64,000 bases of DNA, taken from assembly GCF_037126465.1 (NCBI RefSeq), contig NC_088202.1, positions 87,028,160-87,092,159 of the forward strand, read 5' to 3'. This DNA comes from Ornithodoros turicata. Its lineage: Eukaryota > Arthropoda > Arachnida > Ixodida > Argasidae. Position 1 is the stretch's first letter; each line of letters starts with the position of its first letter. The notes beneath the pieces were generated by a model. The model ran no database searches, had not been told where the DNA came from, and saw only the letters and a program-made list of their open reading frames with translations. A program made the translations under genes and the position numbers. Below, piece after piece: positions 42,511 through 52,603 of the stretch.

Positions 42511-42652
42511 TGTGGAATAAAGCCAAGGAGCCACAGAGGTGACAGAAGAGATGTCCGTTTAATGCAACAAACTGAAGTGGAATGAAAACCCTCGCTCAAG
42601 CGCGATCACGAGGATGGTGCGTAGTGACGTCATTGTGTCATCTTCCTCAACA
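42511..42652 (-). repeat. BEL LTR (3' LTR in element orientation)
   Basis: 142 bp. On the minus strand it starts TGTTGAGGAAGATGACACAA and ends TTTATTCCACA, following a polypurine tract at 42653-42663. It pairs with the copy at 51170-51311 and also contains a TGACGTCA site (CRE/ATF-like) near 42625. Confidence 0.92.
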
Positions 42653-42679
42653 CACTCCCCCGCGAAACAATTCCGAAGC

Positions 42680-45503
42680 TCACGCAGTGCCGCCCTCCAG
42701 CCTGTAAAGCAGCTGAATTGGTCGGGTTAACATCCTCCCGTCCGCCAACCTTACACGGCATGACCGTACTCTGCCGTCTGCACTGACGAATACCTCTTCG
42801 ACTCGACCCAGAGGCCATGCTACTCGGGATACATTTTCTTTAGCGAGGAGTACCATATGCCCAACCTTGATGCCAGTCGAAGAGCATGGCGGACAGATAT
42901 TCGCCGATCGCAAGCACAAGATGTATTCCCTGGTCCATTTCGCCCAAAGAACGGCGGTCAGGTTTTCTTGGTAGGCCCAGCGTCTTCGGAGATCACCCGA
43001 CGTCGAGTTGCCCGCATCCAATGGGCGGGGTGCTGGAAGGGCTGTGAGTCTTTTCCCCACCAAGAAGTGAGCAGGTGAAAGCGCTTCGGAGTCGCTTGGA
43101 TCTTCAGAGATGTAGGTGAGGGGTCTCGAATTGATGACAGCTTCCACCTGAGTGACAACCATAGCTAAATCCTCGAACCTCAGCGTGCTCTTTCCCAAAA
43201 CCTTGCGGAGGGAGGTCTTGACGCTGCGGATCAACCTTTCCCAAAACCCTCCCCACCAGGCAGCACGCTCCGCAATGAAACGCCAAGTGACTCGGTTCGA
43301 TGTAAGGAGCCCGGTGACTTGCGAGTCCTGGGACAGCCGTGCCAATGTGAGGTCTCGGCGAACACGTTTAAATGTGAGGAAGTTGTCAGAATAGATCTTC
43401 AGCGGAACGCCACGTCTCGCGATGAATCTTTTGAACGCTTGCATGAAATCCTCGGCCGACATTGACCTCGTGAGCTCAAGGTGAATGGCCCTCGTGACGG
43501 CGCATGTAAAAATGAGTATGTAGGACTTGCATGCTCCACCAGTGGATGACTTGTAATAAAGTGGTCCTGCATAATCCGTGCCAATTACCTCAAATGGTGG
43601 TGAGGGAGATACCCGATCGCGCGGCAAAGGGGCCATTGGCTCAGTACAGACGCGAGCCTTCGCGCGTTTACAAACAAGACACTGATGGAGGACTCTTTTG
43701 ACGACCTGTCGACCTCTAATGACCCAATATTCTTCTCTGAGTTCGGCTAGAGTCTCTTGAACACCTGCGTGGAGAAGCCTTGTATGCGTGCTCATCACTA
43801 GCAAAGCGGTGACTGGGTGATCCGTAGGGATGATTATGGGGTGCTTAAGTGAATCTGCGTATCCTCCATACTGCAGGCGGCCCTTCATGCGCAGTATACC
43901 ATGCTCGTCGCGGAAGACGGATGTATTCTGAAGAGACATATGCTCGGTAGGTTGATGGCCGAAAGACTGCTGCTGTGCCACCACTATCCAATATCTCCTT
44001 GCAGCTTCTACTTCTGTGGTAGTTAGAGCTCCCGTTTTGTTGGTTTGCTGATAACGAGAGTTGTGTAAGAACCTCTGTACCCACGCCTTTGCGAGCCACA
44101 GACGCTGAAGCAGTATCTTAGCGGTGATGACATAAGGAGCGATGTACCCTAAGGGGTCGTATACACGAGATACCGCTTGCAGAACGTAACGCTTGGTATC
44201 AGAACGTTTCTCGAGGAACTCGAAAAATGACTTCAACGAGTACAACACCTCGTCGGAATCGGTGTCCCAGGACAGACCGAGGACTTTCTTCATGATTGCG
44301 CTCTTCGCAGGCGCGACACGATCAGCTTCAAACCTGGCTTGCAGAGTAGAATCATTGGTAGACCACTTAACTAATTTCATTCCGCCTTCTTGCAAAATGG
44401 CTTTAGCTTCACAGTAGAGAGATGCAGCGTGTTCAACAGTGTCCGCCCCGACAACAAGATCGTCGACGTAGAAGTTACTGGCAAGCAACGGGGCCGTTTC
44501 AGGGTGAGAGCCTGCGGCCGAATACAAGTGCTGTCTGAGTGTTGCCGCCAAGAGGAATGGGCTAGACCTCGCGCCGAAGGGAACACGAGTCATTCGCCAG
44601 GTCTCTAATGGAGGTAAAGGCTCTTTCACGTGGGGGGTTGAAGCGTACCAGAAAAATCTTAAACAGTCCCGGTCGTGCTTATCCAATAGAATTTGTAGAA
44701 AAGCCTTCTCCACGTCTGCTATAAGGGCTACCGGGTAAGTGCGGAAGCGCAAGAGTAGCTCCAGCACATCCGGGTTCAGATTAGGTCCAGAATGGAGAGC
44801 TTCATTAAGCGAAACGCAACCAGATGCCTTCGATGAAGCATCGAAGACGATGCGGACTTTGGTGGTTTCCCGGTCTCTTCTAATTACAGCGTGATGCGGC
44901 ATGTAGTAGACCGGTCCCGAATTGACTTCAGGGTCTGTAACGCGCTCTGCATGACCATTATTCAAATACTCCCGTATAGTCTGATCGTACTCCTGTAGCA
45001 GTGACTCGTCCCGCAACAACTTCTTTGTGATGGCCTGGACTGCTAAGGCCTTGTTGTCACCTAGCGAATGCAGTTTCTCTTCATCCCATGGCAGACGTAC
45101 GACGTACCGACCATCTTCGAACGATGCCGAGGAACGAAATCGCTGGAGCACAGTGTCGTCATCTGGGTTAGACTCTTCGCGGTGGACAATGCCCATATGC
45201 TCTAGTTCACAGAAAGCACGCAGCTGGGAGTCAATATCGCTGACGGTGTCTCCAGATTGTACCCCAATCTGCATTACTCCAATAGAACCGTCTTGCTTGG
45301 AGGCGTTCGCAGACAGGCCTTGTAGCGTCCACCCGAAAAGAGTTTCAACAGCGACCAGCTGTTCTGATAACCGAACGGAAGCGCCGGTGACGATCTTCCA
45401 GTAAAAATCACTGCCGATTAACAGCGAAACGTCACAGATGGCTTTCGTGGGTTCGTCAGCAATGTCAAGACCCATGGTTTTCAGCTGCCTTGAGAGATCT
45501 TCA
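42680..45503 (-). CDS. BEL/Pao Pol: reverse transcriptase and integrase, RNase H deleted in frame
   Basis: The minus-strand frame is open throughout. It shows the BEL-specific region DVSLLIGSDFYWKIVTG and FGWTLQGLS; then RT with YYMPHHAVIRRDRETTKVRI, FDASSKASGC, ALIADVEKAFLQI, GARSSPFLLAATLRQHL and NFYVDDLVVG; then the thumb VYDPLGYIAPYVITAKILLQ. The next residues, RLWLAKAWVQRFLHNSRY, jump directly to the segment preceding integrase; the expected 250-330 residues with RNase H are absent. Integrase follows: H..H..C..C finger (THTRLLHAG, HQCLVCKRAK), EVIGTDYAGPLYYK, KIYSDNFLTF, and the Glu block GGFWERLIRSVK. The true frame continues upstream from Gag across the transposon insertion. Confidence 0.9.
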
Positions 45504-45507
45504 TTAA
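45504..45507. repeat. TTAA target duplication, left copy
   Basis: TTAA at 45504-45507 and again at 49392-49395 flanks the inserted DNA transposon exactly at its TIRs. Confidence 0.85.
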
Positions 45508-45768
45508 AGGGACAGTCGCATCGACCACAGATCGATTCCGAAACCACAGTGAAATGAGATTCCCCGTCCTTCACTGACCATGACTCCGAAAGTCCCGTTC
45601 CGATCGACGGAAAACTTTTTGCATAATTCGTGTGTAAGCGGCGCTACAGCAGACGACGGAAGCGGGCGTCAAGCGGAACTCCCTGCTGAGAATCTTTAGC
45701 AACGTCACATGGAATCTGACCAATAAGAACGCGGCGAGCCAGAGGAGTCCCCGCGGCTTGCAGCTTGC

Positions 45769-46044
45769 ATGAGCAAGGTCAGGGAGACGAAGGCGAAGGC
45801 ACATACGGAGATGGCGGACTCGGAACGCGGAAGTGGCGAATCGTGCTGTTCAAATGCCTTTAGTAATAGCTCCCGTGACGAATATACGTACATGTTTGAT
45901 GATGGCCCATATTCGACGGATCCGCTTATTCTGCAAGTCGCTGGTAATGTACGTGCCGCAGCTGCGTTAGCGCAACAGAACGAGCCTCAGGACCACTGCT
46001 TTAGGTACGTTCATGATCGGAGTGATCAATACTTAATCCCGTGA
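45769..46044 (+). CDS. Unrecognised plus-strand open frame in the Kolobok-like element
   Basis: A 91-aa frame (MSKVRETKAKAHTEMADSER start, a Ser-rich stretch SCCSNAFSNSSRDEYTYMFD, stop at 46044). It may be a first exon or a chance frame. I recognise no domain. It lies near the left TIR and would be transcribed towards the centre of the transposon. Included because a transposon of this length should encode something. Confidence 0.25.
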   Translation: MSKVRETKAKAHTEMADSERGSGESCCSNAFSNSSRDEYTYMFDDGPYSTDPLILQVAGNVRAAAALAQQNEPQDHCFRYVHDRSDQYLIP

Positions 46045-47962
46045 CATTCACACTACGACGCAGGAAACAATCCAAGTGTCTGTGCGGCGTCTGTGTTCCT
46101 CAGGAACTGGATGAGTACCTATATGCTGCAGTGCTGGTGAAGTGGTAGAGTTGTGCAATGACGGCACGCACCACACGCACGCATCACACTTTGTTCCCAG
46201 CTCCCTGTCATCGACCAGAACTTCTAGTGGTGTGTCTACCGCAGTATTGCAGCGACGATCACAGTCTTCACCTACTGTGCCCACGATAGATAGGCACGTC
46301 GAGCAATCCTTATTTTCGTAGTTGTCGTCGTTGTTTGCACACACGACGAATGCCCCATGAAAGTTACGAAGGCTCTAACCAACTGTGCAACTCAAGGGCC
46401 GGGTTAGAATTAGAATGATTGTCAGGAAATTACTATGCTACGTGTTTAGGAAAGTGTCCTTTCTTTTTACAGCTACGTTAGGTTCACTGCTTATTGTGTG
46501 TTTACAAGCTGAGTTTGGAGATTCCTTGGACCGAAAAACAGACGACAGATACCTGGGTGTGTCGTCCGCATGATTCGCCAACGTTTTTCCATCCTGGTCC
46601 TATCAGGACTATCATCTTTAGTGTGCCTCATTTCCTGTTCACACCTACACCATAATAGACTTGCGTAGTTTCCAATTGAGAAGTGTGAAACAGAATCTGT
46701 GTTACCACAGTAATCCCGAGACGTGCAAAGGAATAGGCAGGAGCAATAAACTACCTGGCCATAAGTGACAGTTATACTTTTAATGATAGTGTAATGCTTC
46801 TTATCGTTGGCAGTATTATAGCATGTGAGGGATATAACACGTCAAATAATTTCAGGTAACGTTTCATAACTCACTAATGGTACAGTTACACCTCATTATC
46901 ATAGTAAGTCATACATCTGTCTGGGAATGTCCAAAATTTGTCATTCCCACGGAAGATTGTTCTTCCTTGATACAGCAAAACAAATTTTGATACCTGCCAT
47001 TGATCCAATTTTTTAGCACCACTGTCTTGAAAACAGCTTTCAAGACTGTAACTTCAGAGATCCTTGGCAGAGCATTACCTCTTGTCTATGTATTATAATA
47101 ATTATTATAATGACAGGCAATAAGTTACGCAAATGTGAATAAATCTTTGTGTTGACTGAGTGTTGTCCATTCAAGAGCCATTGCACAAGTCCACATCCAA
47201 CTCTTCACGCACAGATATTTATTATTTGCTATGCACAGACAGTTATCAGCGTGCACCACACTGGCAATGTCCCTTGGGATCTGAAGCGGGGACTCACAAA
47301 AATAAAAAATAAAATAAACAGTTTTGTAAGTACTTCAATTGCAGTGAAAATGGGACGATTGGACAGTAAATTGGACGGTTTCATTATAACAGTGGTACAC
47401 AGGAAAAAAACTCGGGGTGTTGGGGGGGATCTGGATCGATCTCTGGGCATAACCAAGTGTAAAATTTTAGAAGGGTTAGTACATCCTGAAATGGCCCTCA
47501 TGCCTCAGACCCCACTACTCGATTAATGCACCTCCCTTTTACAGTAAGAGGCCTCTTACTATCCACGGCATATCCTATATCAAAGCTCACAGGACAGCAA
47601 ATTTGGCCAATGCTTATGTGACAGTGCCTCGTAGAACATGCAGGTTTTCTGTTGAATTGACACTACATCTCCGGTAGCCCCTTTAATGTCTGGAGGTAGG
47701 TGCATCATTTTACATTTAACCAGCAGTAATGTATAGCATTGCAAAAAAGGAAACAAGGGCTTAATCTCAACGCTGCATCAGCATCATTCATCATCTCACA
47801 ATAGCGTTGTTGTTGTCAGCCTCTGCACAAAGATTTGGGTGGATCTGAAACGGACCTTTTTTTTTTTTTTCATTTCCTGCTGTCAAGTTATTTTGTCTTG
47901 GCATGTAGCTGTGAGATGTCAGTAGAAGCCATGAAGTCATTCTCTTTACTTCTTGAACTTGG

Positions 47963-48346
47963 ATGAAGAAAGCACTGTTCTGGAAGATCCTAATTTGTCA
48001 GAGGCGTCGTAAAGGCATTAGTGTAAAAACCAGGTCTCTCAGCAAAATTGCCGTGCACACACGTACATTGTTTGATGCCGTTTCATGGATGGATGGGAGT
48101 TGTTCAGCAGCACCTGGTCCTTCTATAACACAGAACGTCAAAAGTGCACCTCAAGTTGGCTACGACAACCGCAAGAACCGCCGCCCTACAGCACACAAAC
48201 AGTTCACAAACAGAGAGATAAAAGGTAACTGGGAAGTGGGTTATGGCGCTTATGTTACGGACAGAGGTACTGTTTGTATAGTGCCTGTTTCCAACACCAG
48301 CACACAAACAGCGTCAGTTCTTCCTTTTAGTGATCGGGGTTCATAG
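47963..48346 (+). CDS. Unrecognised plus-strand open frame in the Kolobok-like element
   Basis: A 127-aa frame rich in Lys, Arg, Ser and Thr (ILICQRRRKGISVKTRSLSK and NWEVGYGAYVTDRGTVCIVP). No domain recognised. An antisense frame over 48250-48489 is equally open, so either or neither may be real. Confidence 0.2.
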   Translation: MKKALFWKILICQRRRKGISVKTRSLSKIAVHTRTLFDAVSWMDGSCSAAPGPSITQNVKSAPQVGYDNRKNRRPTAHKQFTNREIKGNWEVGYGAYVTDRGTVCIVPVSNTSTQTASVLPFSDRGS

Positions 48347-48635
48347 TTTGCGAATTGTTCTGTGTCCAAAAATTGTAAACACATATTATATGTATTTAAG
48401 TAATATACGTACCACTTGCGCTTGACCCTGTCGAACTGCCTGCAGCTGTAATACACATGAAAACCAATCATGTCTACCACATTCCACAAAAGTCACAGGT
48501 TCAGTAACAGTGAAAGTTTCATGATAACGCGTCCGACAACGAGAAAAGTTAATCACGTTCATATGAATGACATCACTTGAACTTGTTTATTGTATTTTAT
48601 TTATCTAGTTATTAAATCATAGGTTAGGGGATACC

Positions 48636-49061
48636 TTACGTTGTACCGATTTCGTCTTTTGCTGCTAAGTTACTCACGCGCAAGAGTGACAGACCCGATT
48701 GGGAAACTACATAGACATTGTGACTTACTGTCGAAGTTGCTGGCTCGCTTTGTTCGTGGAACACTGTCGGAACGGCGTCAAGTTTCAATTCGTTCCTTTT
48801 TTGTGTCAATCCAAGTTGCACTTCCATGATGTTCTCATCCAGGTACACATTATCGGTGAAATGCGAGGAGCATACACGGACAGCATGAACACTCCTTGCT
48901 TCATCTGGATACCCGCTAGTGATGTAGCTGCTTCCAACTTTCGCTTCGTCTGTGGTCTGGCTGTAGCTGTATCCTTGGCGTGCGAAATCAAACATCGAGG
49001 TTTTCGAAGGAAGTTTTCGTGGAGTCGGGAACGCTGCGTCGGTTTCCAAACGACATCCCAC
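48636..49061 (-). CDS. THAP-like zinc-finger segment of a Kolobok-type transposase (partial)
   Basis: The 141-aa minus-strand frame contains VRVCSSHFTDNVYLDENIM, the Cys-x2-His-Phe half of a THAP finger, followed about 25 residues later by ELKLDAVPTVF, the usual THAP ending (AVPTIF). Upstream cysteines of the finger are not evident in the same frame, so the N-terminal part may be in another exon or lost. THAP fingers bind transposon ends in P-element and Kolobok transposases. The gene would run leftward from near the right TIR. The catalytic part is not identified. Confidence 0.5.
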   Translation of the reverse strand: MGCRLETDAAFPTPRKLPSKTSMFDFARQGYSYSQTTDEAKVGSSYITSGYPDEARSVHAVRVCSSHFTDNVYLDENIMEVQLGLTQKRNELKLDAVPTVFHEQSEPATSTVSHNVYVVSQSGLSLLRVSNLAAKDEIGTT

Positions 49062-49395
49062 GCGAAGGATGCAAGCGTAGCGATAGTATCCGAGTCACTA
49101 GAAAGTGTCACATGTGAATACGGGCGACGTGCCGGAAAAAAACAAAGCAGCCCCAGACTTGGCGGCAGACGACAGCGTCCTTCACAGCGGATTAGCCAGA
49201 TTCGAACTTGCGTCACGCGATGTTGTTGGCGCTGGCGCTTTCGAGGATCAAAACGAAACCGGATCTTTTAAATTCGATTCCTCATCACCCGGTTCGTTTT
49301 GGAAGGAGAAAATTTCGCAAATAGCTCGTGCTAGTGTACCGAACACATTGGTATTGGATTCGTAACCACGGTTCCGGATGCGACAGTCCCTTTAA

Positions 49396-51109
49396 GGGCT
49401 GGTAGCTTGTTCGAACATATTTGCTCGTATTCAAGTGCCTCGATCGTAACTGCAGGGTCCCGGTCAGGAGAAGCGAATTGGCTACACAGTACTACTTGTA
49501 CGCAACGGTATGTAGTACGGGAGGGAGCGACATTTCCAAGGGTGTGAATATGCAAGTCCTCAGTACGCAACGCAGTGCATCCAATCTTGGCCGAGATATC
49601 CTTGCGGATAAAACTGCGCTGGCTGCCGCCATCGAGCAGAACTCGCACCAGGCGTCGTTGGCCATTCTCGCCCTGTACCCATACATTTGCTGTTTGCAAA
49701 AGAATTTCCCGTTCAGGCTGCACTTTGGGAGCATGTGGGGCAGAGGACATGGTCGTGACGATGTCCTGAACCACTGCCGCGCTCGACGACGGAGCAGGAG
49801 ATGTCGTAACGATGTCTGGAGTAACAGCGACATTGGACGACGAAGCTGAAAGGCCCTCCAGACACAACTGTGTGAGATGCCGCCTATTGCAATTTTGGCA
49901 ACGAAGTCTGTAGCAGACGCGACAATCCTTCGACAAATGTGACCGCTTGCCACACAGAAAGCAACGTCCTTCCCGACGCAATAGGCTCCTCTTGTCCGCT
50001 GCGCTCAGTGGGGCTGTACAAGCTTCTAGCGAATGCTCCTTAGACTTGCAGAGTACACACACCGCTGCCGTCGCGCTGGCTGCTAAAGAAGCAGCAGAAG
50101 GGTAAAGGGGTGTCTTGCGGCGATCAGCAGTCTCCTCCTTAGACGAAGCTGTCGGCCTGCGGACCCGTTCTCGAAACTCAATTTCTTTTTCAAGGAAATC
50201 CAAAAGTGATGACAGATCATCGGCCGTCGACGTGGCTGCCGAGGCGGTTGCAGAGTCGGTTCTGTTCACACGGTAGTATTCCAACTCAAGTGGTGAAGGT
50301 ATCTTCCGAAGAATTGTCCGGAAAATGGTAATCGAATATTGGCTTCGTGATACACCCAGACTCTGAAGATTCCGAATTCGAACCGTAACGGCTTCATGGA
50401 ACTTTCTCAAACTTCTGATATCATCAATAGACTTCACAGGAGGCAAGTCGAACAAAGAATCCAAGTGGTCGCTCACCAAAAGCTCAGTCTTGCCAAACCG
50501 TGCCTTGAGGATATCGACGGCCGTAACGTAGTTCTCGTCCCTGAGTGATAGCCCCTCTATCGCTCGAGCAGCGGGTCCGGTGACGAGTGAGATCAAATAT
50601 TTGAACTTGTTGACGTTAGAAAGTCTGGGGTTCTCATGAATACTGACACGAAACTGATCCCAGAAACCTTGCCACTGAGACAGCTCACCAGAAAAGGAGT
50701 CAATCCGCAACTTCGGCAATTTGACGCCGTCTGCAGGAGGGCCCACGCCTTGAGATGTAGCAGACGAAGGCTGTGGAGCACCGCCGACCTGAGCGGATGC
50801 CAGTCTCGTGATACCGAGAGCGGTGTTCAGAGCTTCACGGACTTGAACCGAGATAGTGATAATAGATTCCGAGTACTGATCGCAGGCCTCGCATTCTGCT
50901 TCCAAAGATGCTTCGTCGATAAGGGCCTGGATCTCTTGGTTGAGCTGAGTCAAGGTTGATGCTTTTGTTTCGAGAAACGTAAGCTTCGCAGTAAGCTGAG
51001 CAGGATCGTGGGGCGATGTAGCTATGAGGGTCTTCAAATCGTTGATGATACGCGTCACAGTCGCTCGGCTGGAAGCTCGCATCTTCTTCAGTCGTTCCAA
51101 GTTATCCAT
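49396..51109 (-). CDS. BEL/Pao Gag and protease (5' part of the Gag-Pol frame)
   Basis: From the ATG at 51109 the frame encodes: an N-terminal helical region with heptad-like leucines (NDLKTLI..AQLTAKLTFLETKA); the DUF1759 Gag core from about residue 135 (LPKLRIDSFSGELSQWQGFW and YVTAVDILKARFGKTELLVS); three zinc knuckles at about 350-430 (CVLCKSKEHSLEAC, CFLCGKRSHLSKDC, CQNCNRRHLTQLC); and a protease with LVRVLLDGGSQRSFI near residue 491, the DGGS variant usual in BEL. The frame runs intact into the TTAA where the Kolobok-like element sits; its last residues past 49392 are transposon sequence. No other break is visible. Confidence 0.92.
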
Positions 51110-51150
51110 GACAACCTATGGCAGTCAGTAATCCTTGCACAAAATCGCCT

Positions 51151-51167
51151 CCCGGGTTTCGGCACCA
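51151..51167 (-). promoter_or_regulatory. BEL primer-binding site
   Basis: On the minus strand TGGTGCCGAAACCCGGG begins two bases after the LTR end, and it is identical to the site of the plus-strand BEL at 7311. It primes minus-strand DNA synthesis from a host tRNA. Confidence 0.88.
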
Positions 51168-51169
51168 GA

Positions 51170-51311
51170 TGTGGAATAAAGCCAAGGAACCACAGAGGTG
51201 ACAGAAGAGATGTCCGTTTAATGCAACAAACTGAAGTGGAATGAAAACCCTCGCTCAAGCGCGATCACGAGGATGGTGCGTAGTGACGTCATTGTGTCAT
51301 CTTCCTCAACA
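51170..51311 (-). repeat. BEL LTR (5' LTR in element orientation)
   Basis: 142 bp, almost identical to 42511-42652 (about one substitution by eye, in the ggaaCcacag segment). It is followed outside by the target duplication ATAAC at 51312-51316. Confidence 0.92.
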
Positions 51312-51316
51312 ATAAC

Positions 51317-52456
51317 TTTGGAAGGCCTGCCCCGAAAAGCATACCCCTTGCGCTGTCACAGAATGTCCTGTTCTTTCTCTCGGCGACCTCATTGTGCTCT
51401 GGGTTGTACGGAACTGATGTCTGTAATGTTACACCGTACTTGCGCAGAAGGGCCTGTGTCTTGCCACTGGTGTACTCTGTCCCATTATCGGCGCGAATTA
51501 CCTGCGGATGACGCCCAACCTTTGTGTGCATCAGGGCCAAGTACTCCTCCAGCTTTGCAGATACCTCGTACTTAGATTTCAGCAGGTACAGGACAATGTA
51601 TCGTGAAAAATCGTCGATGAAAGTGAGGAAGTACTTGTTTTTGCTAGGCGTTAGGAGTCCTCATGGGGCCGCAGACATCTGTGTGGACAAGCTGCAGAAC
51701 AGCTCCCGCTCGCGACGAGGTTTCTTTAGAAAAGGATGCCCTCTTCATCTTTCCTTTGATACAGCTGTTAAATTTTACCAAGTGGTCGAGTCGCCGATCA
51801 GGATCACATCTGCCAAATCCTCCTGCTGTAAACGCTTGACTGCTACTGCGCCTCTATGCCCGAGACGAAGGTGCCGTACGTGTACGCACTCTCGGTGACT
51901 AGACGTCCGAGAGACATTGGCAGCCGTAGTACTCAAAGTCGACAAGCGATAGAGGCCATTTTCCACTCTTGCCTTAGCCAACACCTCCTGCCTCCTAGTG
52001 ACGATACAGTGGTCTCCTTGAAATGTCACCACGTTGCCTTGTTGCGTGAGGCGCTTGACAGACAGAAGATTACTCTCGAGGGAGGGTAGGTAGAGTACAT
52101 TCTTCACCTTGACCGACTTGCACTTGGAGTCAGAAATGCGACACTGTAGAATGCCATCACCGATCCATGTGAAGAAATTCTCTGACCATTCGCCACGGTA
52201 ACAGTTTCTGCTGACTGACGATAATTCTCCGTGAAGAAGTCCCTGTCGTTACACACGTGGCTCAGGTAGCGCCAGAGTCAACGTACCATGGTCTACCTGG
52301 CAATTCGGGAGTGACGAGAAATGCAGTTCCGGACGATGACGAGCGGTCGGACGCTGCTGCCTTAACGTGCTGCCGAGGCTTCCTGCGCCCCTTCAAACGG
52401 GGGCAGTTCCATTTCAAGTGGCCTACCTCCTTGCCCAAATGTGCTCCCCCGCGCTG
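51317..52456 (-). pseudogene. Copia Pol, part 1: zinc knuckle, protease, integrase (broken)
   Basis: Minus-strand frames in order: a damaged CCHC knuckle ending GKEVGHLKWNCPRLKGRRKP, protease RPWYVDSGAT (about 52262-52300), NVLYLPSLESNLLSVKRLTQ, a GAG-pre-integrase HLRLGHRGAVAVKRLQ (about 51850-51890), and the integrase core with VIRADNGTEYTSGKTQ and YNPEHNEVAERKNRTF (51340-51500). The frame then meets the BEL LTR and continues at 42510. Frameshifts near 51780 and 51545 inactivate it. The 5' end, including most of Gag and the 5' LTR, is lost near 52456. Confidence 0.8.
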
Positions 52457-52460
52457 AACA

Positions 52461-52603
52461 AAAGGAACGAGTAACGCCGGTAACGAGTTACCAATTTTTG
52501 TAACTGATTCCGTTACTATTACCATATTTTAAAAAGTAACTGAATCGTTACTTCGTTGCCAAAAATAGTAACCGTTACCAAGTAACGAGTTAGGCACAAC
52601 TCT
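52461..52603 (-). mobile_element. hAT-like terminus fragment with GTAAC/GTTAC palindromes
   Basis: On the minus strand it starts CAGAGTTGTGCCTAACTCGT and continues with a cluster of GTAACTCGTTAC-like palindromes, as found at hAT ends. It abuts the truncated 5' side of the Copia sequence. No partner end or target duplication was found. Confidence 0.5.

Larger units (their letters stand above)
45508..49391. mobile_element. Kolobok-like DNA transposon at TTAA inside BEL pol
   Basis: The ends are AGGGACAGTCGCATC (left) and its inverse with one difference (AGGGACTGTCGCATC on the minus strand), flanked by TTAA. Removing 45508-49391 plus one TTAA joins the BEL Gag-protease frame to the Pol frame without a shift, proving it is an insertion. 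TTAA targets are used by piggyBac and Kolobok; the AGGG start and a THAP-like zinc-finger segment favour Kolobok, whose transposases often carry THAP. At 3884 bp it is long enough to be, or derive from, an autonomous copy, but I could not assemble a full transposase. Confidence 0.8.
42511..51311 (-). mobile_element. BEL/Pao LTR retrotransposon inserted in Copia, carrying a Kolobok-like transposon
   Basis: The element is bounded by 142-bp LTRs (42511-42652 and 51170-51311) that differ at only about one position by eye, and by a 5-bp duplication, ATAAC. The upstream LTR is followed by the primer-binding site TGGTGCCGAAACCCGGG, and the downstream LTR is preceded by a GCGGGGGAGTG polypurine tract. 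Subtracting the nested DNA transposon leaves about 4.9 kb with one long Gag-Pol frame. That frame lacks the RNase H domain, so this copy cannot complete its own cycle, although RNase H could be supplied in trans. Confidence 0.93.

Noticed and set aside
48699..49271. 190-codon plus-strand frame antisense to the THAP-like segment
   Set aside because: The opposite strand has the THAP-like motif; the plus frame has no recognised feature.
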